This document shows, in pieces, positions 37,953 to 42,263 of a stretch of 42,263 nucleotides of DNA; positions within the stretch are counted from its first letter, which is position 1; every line of letters starts with the position of its first letter. The notes under the pieces were generated by a model. The model was not told the DNA's origin, made no database searches, and worked only from the letters and a program-made list of their open reading frames with translations. The stretch covers positions 1 through 42,263 of IMG/VR virus record IMGVR_UViG_3300025941_000048. One strand, 5' to 3'. The translations under genes and the position numbers were made by a program. This DNA comes from a virus.

Positions 37953-38519
37953 ATGCCAGGTGCGCAGCGGCCGCGAAAGACGATTACCCAGCTGAGCGTG
38001 GAGGACCAGTCTGAGCTCAATGTCCTGGTGGACAACGCGCTGAAGGCCGGTCACGGCAGGGTTGGGGCCACCGTCTATCCCGACCTGGAGAAGACGGCCG
38101 CGCTCGCGGCGGGTGGGGAGTGGGCCGAGCGCACCATGAAGACGCTCCTCATCGAGCGCCTTGACATCTGGGGCAAGGAGCGGGCCCGTGAACAGGGCTC
38201 GCTCGTGAACCTTGGGGGCCGTAGCGCCTTCATCTCCGACGTACGGTCGCATCGCGTGCGCGTCTACGAGCGGGATGGCGTCGTCTTCGCTTGGCAGCCT
38301 GAGATCTGGTGGGCCGTGGATTGGGATGTGCTGGCGACGATCATTCAGGCAGCGGTCGCTCAGCGCAACGTCGCGGACGAGAAGATCGCCGGCATGCGGC
38401 GCGGACTGGCGCTCAAGGATCGGGTGAAGCACGCCAAGAACGTGGCCGAGGCGTGCGCAGTGCTCGGCCTGTCGGTCGAGGAGTTCCTGGCATCACCGCC
38501 GAAGGCGGTCGGGCAGTAG
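37953..38519 (+). CDS. Hypothetical early protein (188 aa)
   Basis: The ATG at 37953 follows GAGGGTGAATCC, four bases beyond the previous stop. The N-terminal half has helical segments (SELNVLVDNALKAGHGRVGA, ERTMKTLLIERLDIWGK). A strand-rich middle reads SDVRSHRVRVYERDGVVFAW, and the C-terminus is helical (VLGLSVEEFLASPP). The family is not recognised. It is in the same operon as the nuclease and accessory genes. Confidence 0.68.
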   Translation: MPGAQRPRKTITQLSVEDQSELNVLVDNALKAGHGRVGATVYPDLEKTAALAAGGEWAERTMKTLLIERLDIWGKERAREQGSLVNLGGRSAFISDVRSHRVRVYERDGVVFAWQPEIWWAVDWDVLATIIQAAVAQRNVADEKIAGMRRGLALKDRVKHAKNVAEACAVLGLSVEEFLASPPKAVGQ

Positions 38520-38521
38520 CC

Positions 38522-38869
38522 GTGACCTTCCTCGACACGCCGCTACGCCAGACCGAGGCGTCCTTCCAGAAGCAGGTCGTCGAGGTGGCCGAGATGCTCG
38601 GGTGGCGGGTGCGCCACGACCGAGCGACGAACGCTCCGCGGCGCTGCGCCACCTGCGGGGCCGAGCGGCGACTGCCACGCAACGATGCGGGCTACCCGGA
38701 TCTCTTGCTCATACGCCGGCCCAGAATCCTGTGGCTCGAGCTGAAGTCGGATCGCGGGACCGTGACCCAGGCGCAGCGCGCCATGCTCGAGGACCTCCGC
38801 GCCTGCGGCCAGGAGGCGTACGTGATCCGTCCGCGGCAGTGGGAATCCCTCGTGAAGCTGCTGAGGTGA
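38522..38869 (+). CDS. VRR-NUC family nuclease (115 aa)
   Basis: A GTG start two bases after the previous stop. The VRR-NUC fold is recognisable: SFQKQVVEVAEMLGWRVRHD, the catalytic GYPDLLLI (Asp60), LWLELKSDRG (Glu73, Lys75) and TQAQRAMLEDL. A small four-residue Cys knuckle (RCATCG, Cys42 and Cys45) is inserted before the PD motif, which is common in phage copies. VRR-NUC proteins act on branched or flapped DNA; phage copies are thought to resolve replication or recombination intermediates, in keeping with the annealing protein upstream. Confidence 0.88.
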   Translation: MTFLDTPLRQTEASFQKQVVEVAEMLGWRVRHDRATNAPRRCATCGAERRLPRNDAGYPDLLLIRRPRILWLELKSDRGTVTQAQRAMLEDLRACGQEAYVIRPRQWESLVKLLR

Positions 38870-38874
38870 CCGCG

Positions 38875-39294
38875 ATGCAGAGCCGGCGACTCCGAGCCGT
38901 CCCTGACCCCGAGGCTGCGGCGTTCGGCGCGTTGCTCTGCCGGCTGCGGACGGCGACGCTGGTCACGGTCGCGCGGGAGCGGGAGCGGAGGCAGGGCGGC
39001 ATCGCTCGCTGGACGACGCAGACGACGATGTCCCAGAACGAGCTGGCGCGCAGGGCTGGGCTCGACCCTGCGCTCATCAACCGCCTGGAGGCGGGCACAC
39101 GTCTGCCAGGCAGAGCGACGGTCGAGAAGCTCGCCGACGCGCTCGAGCTCGACGCCGACGACGCAACGCTGCTCCTGATCGCGGCCGGCTACTGGCCGTG
39201 GCACGCGCTCGACGAGGACACAGCTATGCTGGTGGCGCAGACAGCAGTCGCCGTCATCGCTGGCGACTACCGACGCCTGGAGGACCGATCGTGA
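38875..39294 (+). CDS. Xre-family regulator with C-terminal extension (139 aa)
   Basis: A central Xre helix-turn-helix (TTMSQNELARRAGLDPALIN, RLEAGTRLPGRATVEKLADA) at about residues 46-90, preceded by 45 residues of basic helix and followed by a hydrophobic helical part (TLLLIAAGYWPW, AMLVAQTAVAVIAGDYRRL). The C-terminal part resembles those of some Xre proteins from Actinobacteria that sense small molecules. The ATG is six bases after the nuclease stop. It may time the switch from early to late genes. Confidence 0.8.
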   Translation: MQSRRLRAVPDPEAAAFGALLCRLRTATLVTVARERERRQGGIARWTTQTTMSQNELARRAGLDPALINRLEAGTRLPGRATVEKLADALELDADDATLLLIAAGYWPWHALDEDTAMLVAQTAVAVIAGDYRRLEDRS

Positions 39295-39428
39295 GCCGAC
39301 TGGACCGCATGTTCGCGGACGCCAGGGCTGCAGCGCTGCGCAAGCCCGTAGTCAGGGCGAACCAGGAGAGCCTCCCGAAGATCGAGCTCCCTGGTGGCGT
39401 CGCGCTGGCGCTCTCGGTCAACCGTTGA
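39291..39428 (+). CDS. Small peptide gene coupled to the Xre regulator (45 aa)
   Basis: The GTG start overlaps the previous stop, and GGAGG lies 10 bases before it. The product (RLDRMFADARAAALRKPVV, then GGVALALSVNR) has no recognised family. The coupling and Shine-Dalgarno make it credible despite its size. It is the last gene before a short gap to 39438. Confidence 0.55.
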   Translation: MSRLDRMFADARAAALRKPVVRANQESLPKIELPGGVALALSVNR

Positions 39429-39437
39429 AGCGACGCC

Positions 39438-39944
39438 ATGCGGGGCTCCCCCGTATGGCTGGCGAGCGTGTCTCGCCGATCGTTGATCGTGAGAAACAAG
39501 TCGATCTCGACGCAGCTCTGGGAACGAAAGACCCGTGACGATATGGAAGCGAACCTCCTACGGCTCCTGGGTCCGGCCGGGAATCCGGCGCGAGAGCGCC
39601 TGTTCCGGATGAACGTGACCATGTGCTTGCACCGCGCGCTGACGGTTGCCGAGGTTCAGGCGCTGCCCGCGTACTTCCATGTCGGCGAGCCCGTCGACCT
39701 GGCTGGCGGCCCGATCGAAGTCCTGCGGGAGACCGAGGAAGGCTGGGAGACGACGAAGCCGTGCCACAGCCCGATCCGCCAGGCGCTCGATCCACGTGAT
39801 CCGCTGCTCTGGATTCCGGTCGACTGCGGTGACTGTCCGCCGTGCCAGGCTCGCAGCGCGTTGCGAGACGAGCGCGATCGGGTGTCGGGAGCAGCGCCGA
39901 TCTTCCTGGCCGATGGGCTCAGCTCCGCGGGCATTGCACGATGA
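39438..39944 (+). CDS. Hypothetical protein with CxxCxxC motif (168 aa)
   Basis: The start is uncertain: ATG 39438 keeps the gene nine bases behind the last one; ATG 39543 would give 133 residues and also has a plausible upstream site. The conserved-looking body holds a possible winged-helix-like segment (LTVAEVQALPAYFHVGEPV) and a C-terminal DCGDCPPCQAR motif that may bind zinc. The family is not recognised. It overlaps the next gene by four bases (ATGA). Confidence 0.6.
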   Translation: MRGSPVWLASVSRRSLIVRNKSISTQLWERKTRDDMEANLLRLLGPAGNPARERLFRMNVTMCLHRALTVAEVQALPAYFHVGEPVDLAGGPIEVLRETEEGWETTKPCHSPIRQALDPRDPLLWIPVDCGDCPPCQARSALRDERDRVSGAAPIFLADGLSSAGIAR

Positions 39945-40147
39945 TCACGGGCGACACGCTGGTCTATCTCGATCCGGACGGCCATCACTACGTCGCGCTT
40001 CTCGGCGAGCAGTGGTGGCGCTGGCCGGCCGAGCGCAACGGCTGGCAGCAGCGCGTACGCTGCTCCGAAGCGCTGGCCGACGCCTGCTCCGAGCTCGAGC
40101 CCCGGCTGGCACGGCTGGCGCTCAGGCTGAGCGGAGTGGATCTATGA
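39941..40147 (+). CDS. Small aromatic-rich protein (68 aa)
   Basis: Starts at an ATG overlapping the previous stop (ATGATC). Strand-like N-terminus (GDTLVYLDPDGHHYVALLG) with five Trp/Tyr, then a helix (SEALADACSELEPRLARLAL). It is coupled to the next gene by an overlapping ATGA. The family is not recognised. Confidence 0.62.
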   Translation: MITGDTLVYLDPDGHHYVALLGEQWWRWPAERNGWQQRVRCSEALADACSELEPRLARLALRLSGVDL

Positions 40148-40317
40148 CGGACTCAGTGGTGCTGACCATTGCGCTCGGCCTGGCGGCGTCGGCGGCGGCG
40201 CTCGGGCTCGCCGAGTGGATCGCTGTCGCCCGCGCCCGGCGTCAGCGGCGCATCGCCGACGCCGTACTCCGCTGGTACCTGGACGACCTGGCGAGGGAGA
40301 GACATGGCCGACATTGA
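40144..40317 (+). CDS. Small single-pass membrane protein (57 aa)
   Basis: A membrane segment occupies almost the first half (VVLTIALGLAASAAALGLA) and is followed by a basic cytoplasmic tail (RARRQRRIADAVLRWYLDDL). By the positive-inside rule the N-terminus is outside. It overlaps both neighbours, so it belongs to a tightly coupled string of four small genes that ends in the coiled-coil protein. It could be a spanin-like or holin-regulating part; nothing fixes that. Confidence 0.62.
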   Translation: MTDSVVLTIALGLAASAAALGLAEWIAVARARRQRRIADAVLRWYLDDLARERHGRH

Positions 40318-40642
40318 GCGGGTGAATATCCTGCAGCTTCTGGAGGCCGAGCGCGACGATGCCCGGCGCTGGGCCGTCCGGCTCGAGGGCGAGCTGGCGG
40401 CAGCTCAGGAGCGCGGGACCGAGGATCTGGCTCGAGAGCACGCACGCTGGCGTGCCGCCGATGCTCGAGCCGTCGATGCCGAGCAGCAGCGTGACGCCGT
40501 GCTCGGACGGCTGGCAACGTCGAACGGCGAGATGGCCGCCTTCCGCCACCAGCGCGACCAGGCCCGCCGTGAGCGCGACGAGGCGAGAGCGGCGCTCCAG
40601 GCACGCCAGGTGGTCCCACCTGATGCGCACGAAATGGGCTGA
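40304..40642 (+). CDS. Coiled-coil protein (112 aa)
   Basis: The ATG at 40304 follows GAGGGAGAGAC and overlaps the previous gene. Nearly the whole protein is charged helix (NILQLLEAERDDARRWAVRL, DAEQQRDAVLGRLATS, QRDQARRERDEARAALQ). Together with the membrane gene before it this might form an inner-membrane spanin or an anchoring pair, but no signal or lipobox is present. Scaffold or packaging accessory roles are alternatives. Confidence 0.65.
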   Translation: MADIERVNILQLLEAERDDARRWAVRLEGELAAAQERGTEDLAREHARWRAADARAVDAEQQRDAVLGRLATSNGEMAAFRHQRDQARRERDEARAALQARQVVPPDAHEMG

Positions 40643-40644
40643 AG

Positions 40645-40681
40645 TGGTACCATCGCGAGCAGCGTAGCGCTGGGAGGTGAC
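40645..40681 (+). promoter_or_regulatory. Possible promoter and short hairpin leader before the packaging genes
   Basis: TGG-TACCAT (about 40645-40653) resembles the extended -10 seen at 7590-7595. CAGC-GTAGC-GCTG forms a small hairpin, and GGGAGGTGA follows before the TTG start at 40682. If real, this is the promoter for late packaging and virion genes. There is no clear -35, so the confidence is modest. Confidence 0.45.
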
Positions 40682-40885
40682 TTGGAGTCTATCCTGATCC
40701 ATCTCATGTGGCTCCTGGTCTACGCCCTCATCATTGCCGTTGTCTGCTGGATTGTGGTGCGGATCCTGGCGACGTTCGCGCCGCCGGCTGCCGCCTACTC
40801 CTGGATCATCTGGGCCATTGGCGGCCTGTTGCTCCTGATTCTTGTCGTCCGACTGCTGGGATCGGTGATCCCGTCGCCGCCGTAG
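40682..40885 (+). CDS. Two-pass membrane protein, holin-like (67 aa)
   Basis: The TTG start is supported by GGAGGTGA directly before it. Two long membrane segments (LIHLMWLLVYALIIAVVCWI and YSWIIWAIGGLLLLILVVRL) with a short turn (ATFAPPAAA) and short flanks are usual for small holins. It lies nine bases before the small terminase. If it is a holin it would release the endolysin coded 13 kb away; the two-span protein at 28782 is the competing candidate. Confidence 0.68.
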   Translation: MESILIHLMWLLVYALIIAVVCWIVVRILATFAPPAAAYSWIIWAIGGLLLLILVVRLLGSVIPSPP

Positions 40886-40893
40886 GAGGTCAT

Positions 40894-41310
40894 GTGGCGA
40901 GGCCGACGAAGTACACGCCCGAGCGGGCGCAGCAGATCGCCGCGGCCCTGGCCGCGGGGAACACCCGCCTCGCGTCGGCGGCCTCGGCAGGTATTACCCA
41001 GCGCACCTTCGAGCGCTGGATGGCACGTTTTGACGGTTTTGTCGAGGCCGTAGAAAAGGCCGAGGCCGAGGCCGAGCTGGCCCACGTCGCCACCATCAAA
41101 GCCGCCTCGGAGGGTGGCACCTGGCAAGCCTCAGCCTGGTGGCTCGAGCGCCGACGCTCGGATGACTGGGGCAAGCGGGACCGCGTCGAGATCATCAGTT
41201 CGGTCCGCGACCTGGCGCGCCGCGCTGGCCTCTCCGCCGAGGACGAGGCCCTCGCGGTCCAGGAGGCGGAGCAGGTGCTGGCGGAGCTGCGCGGTGGCCG
41301 CGGCCGTTAG
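40894..41310 (+). CDS. terS: Terminase small subunit (138 aa)
   Basis: The GTG at 40894 is behind GGAGGTCAT. The N-terminal helix-turn-helix reads KYTPERAQQIAAALAAGNTR, LASAASAGITQRTFERWMAR. The middle (VEKAEAEAELAHVATIKAAS, WWLERRRSDDWGKRDRVE) is the characteristic phage terminase small-subunit end with the WWLERR motif. The protein recognises the pac or cos site and loads the large subunit. It overlaps terL by 17 bases. A pac site is likely to lie in or near this gene but cannot be picked out by eye. Confidence 0.9.
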   Translation: MARPTKYTPERAQQIAAALAAGNTRLASAASAGITQRTFERWMARFDGFVEAVEKAEAEAELAHVATIKAASEGGTWQASAWWLERRRSDDWGKRDRVEIISSVRDLARRAGLSAEDEALAVQEAEQVLAELRGGRGR

Positions 41311-42263
41311 CGCGGCTGAGGCCGCGATCGTCTTAGCGCGGACCCGCCGCTTCGTCGAGTCGTGCGTCCCCGTGGCACCCCCGACCGCCCCCGCCTGGAC
41401 GCCGCTGCCAGGCCCCCAGAGTCGCGCGCTTGAGAGCCAGGCTGACGAGCTGTTCTACGGGGGAGCTGCTGGTGGCGGGAAGACCGACCTGCTGCTCGGG
41501 TTGGCGCTGACCCAGCACCGCTCGGCGATCATCTTCCGCCGGGAGTTCCGTCAGCTCCGCGGCATCATCGAGCGGTCGCGCCACGTCATCGGCAGACTCG
41601 GGCGGTTCAACGGCCAGGAGGCCGTCTGGCGGTTCGACGACGATCGGTTCATTGAGTTCGGGGCCGTCGAGCACGAGTGGGACAAGTCGAAGTACCAGGG
41701 CCGGCCGCACGCGGCGAAACTGTTCGATGAGCTTCCGCAGTTCACCGAGTCGCAGTACCGCTTCCTGATCGGCTGGGCCAGGTCTACCGTGCCAGGCGAA
41801 CGAGTCCGCGTCGTCGCGGCGGGCAACCCGCCGACCTCCGCCGAGGGCGAGTGGGTGATTCGCTACTGGGGACCGTGGCTTGACGAGACGCACGCCCACC
41901 CCGCGGAACCAGGCGAGCTGCGCTGGTACGGCGTCGTCGACGGCCAGGACGTGGAGGTCGAGTCTGGCGAGCCCTTCCGCCACAACGGCGAGACGATCTA
42001 TCCGAAATCGCGGACCTTCCTGCCCGCTCGACTCGCCGACAATCCGTATCTCGAGGCGACGGGGTATGCCGCCACCCTCCAGGGCATGCCCGAGCCGCTG
42101 CGGTCGCAGATGCTCTACGGCGACTTCACCATCGGGTTGTCTGCCGACCCGTACCAGCTGCTCGAGCGGCGTTGGCTGCTCGAGGCAGGGACCCGCACCG
42201 CGGCCTACCGACCTGACGGAGGCCCCGTCGTGGCCGGGCTCGACGTCGCAGGCCCAGGGGAGG
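41294..42263 (+). CDS. terL: Terminase large subunit, N-terminal part (ATPase), runs off the window
   Basis: GTG at 41294 inside the end of terS. The ATPase motifs are clear: Walker A YGGAAGGGKT (about 56-64), the adenine/arginine-rich segment IIFRREFRQLRG, and Walker B KLFDELPQ (Asp145, Glu146), then a coupling motif VVAAGNPPT. The window ends in the frame; the gene continues at bases 177-706 after joining the 176-bp overlap. It pumps DNA into the head with energy from ATP. Six third-position variants separate this copy of the overlap from the left one. Confidence 0.95.
   Translation, partial: MAAAVSAAEAAIVLARTRRFVESCVPVAPPTAPAWTPLPGPQSRALESQADELFYGGAAGGGKTDLLLGLALTQHRSAIIFRREFRQLRGIIERSRHVIGRLGRFNGQEAVWRFDDDRFIEFGAVEHEWDKSKYQGRPHAAKLFDELPQFTESQYRFLIGWARSTVPGERVRVVAAGNPPTSAEGEWVIRYWGPWLDETHAHPAEPGELRWYGVVDGQDVEVESGEPFRHNGETIYPKSRTFLPARLADNPYLEATGYAATLQGMPEPLRSQMLYGDFTIGLSADPYQLLERRWLLEAGTRTAAYRPDGGPVVAGLDVAGPGE
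42088..42263. repeat. Right copy of terminal overlap
   Basis: This repeats bases 1-176 with six synonymous differences in 42214-42238. See the left copy for its interpretation. It shows that the genome is a closed circle or a circularly permuted headful product and gives a nonredundant length of 42087 bases. Confidence 0.93.

Overview
The window is an apparently complete, circularly closed genome of a tailed dsDNA bacteriophage of about 42 kb, very probably assembled from an environmental sample. The last 176 bases (42088-42263) repeat the first 176 (1-176) at 170 of 176 positions. The six differences are all synonymous third-codon changes inside the terminase large-subunit gene, so the two ends join in the middle of terL and come from two closely related variants. 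Base composition is strongly G+C rich (about two thirds by eye), with many GTG starts and GC-rich third codon positions, so the host is a high-GC bacterium. I cannot name the host phylum from the sequence.

Layout, plus strand unless stated. (1) Packaging and virion core: small terminase (40894), large terminase (41294 across the junction to 706), portal-like protein (699), several Pro/Ala-rich or coiled-coil virion proteins, a lytic transglycosylase with a C39-like peptidase module (5565), a 1617-residue probable internal/ejection protein (7612), a Com-like zinc ribbon (14550), scaffold (14798), major capsid protein (15777), head and connector proteins, and a tail hub or nozzle-like protein (19245). 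This order, with a giant protein before the capsid gene and no recognisable tape measure or tail-tube chaperone, looks more like a podovirus than a siphovirus. (2) Tail fibre and tip genes 22153-27335, including a collar-domain protein with a His-rich tip. (3) Endolysin at 27332. (4) A minus-strand early or lysogeny operon at 28782-29990, opposed by an Xre repressor-like gene at 30101. (5) A large serine integrase (30829), a terminator, and an operator-rich promoter driving a Cro-like gene (32857). (6) A plus-strand replication and recombination block, 32857-40885: PolX-like nucleotidyltransferase, zinc-ribbon/OmpR winged-helix protein, RecT-like annealing protein, replication initiator with iteron-like repeats, VRR-NUC nuclease, a second Xre protein and small membrane proteins. 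The integrase and the regulators indicate a temperate lifestyle.

Three HNH homing endonucleases sit antisense inside the structural module. Each starts just after the end of a plus-strand gene and is read in the opposite direction. Each has the same private leader: a -10 box, a two-tier hairpin with a one-base C bulge, an invariant TGACACCG and a Shine-Dalgarno sequence. The hairpin arms differ between copies but compensate one another. A fourth copy of the same architecture, in the same polarity, precedes the plus-strand integrase operon (30545-30622). A second family of hairpin-plus-Shine-Dalgarno leaders precedes the minus-strand genes and some plus-strand ones. In one of these the upstream stop codon has been lost, so the leader is translated as a linker between two related domains. 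These repeated, structured start-associated leaders are the most unusual feature of the window.

Limits: all assignments come from reading motifs, context and lengths by eye. No database search, structure prediction or folding calculation was run. Many virion proteins are named by position only.
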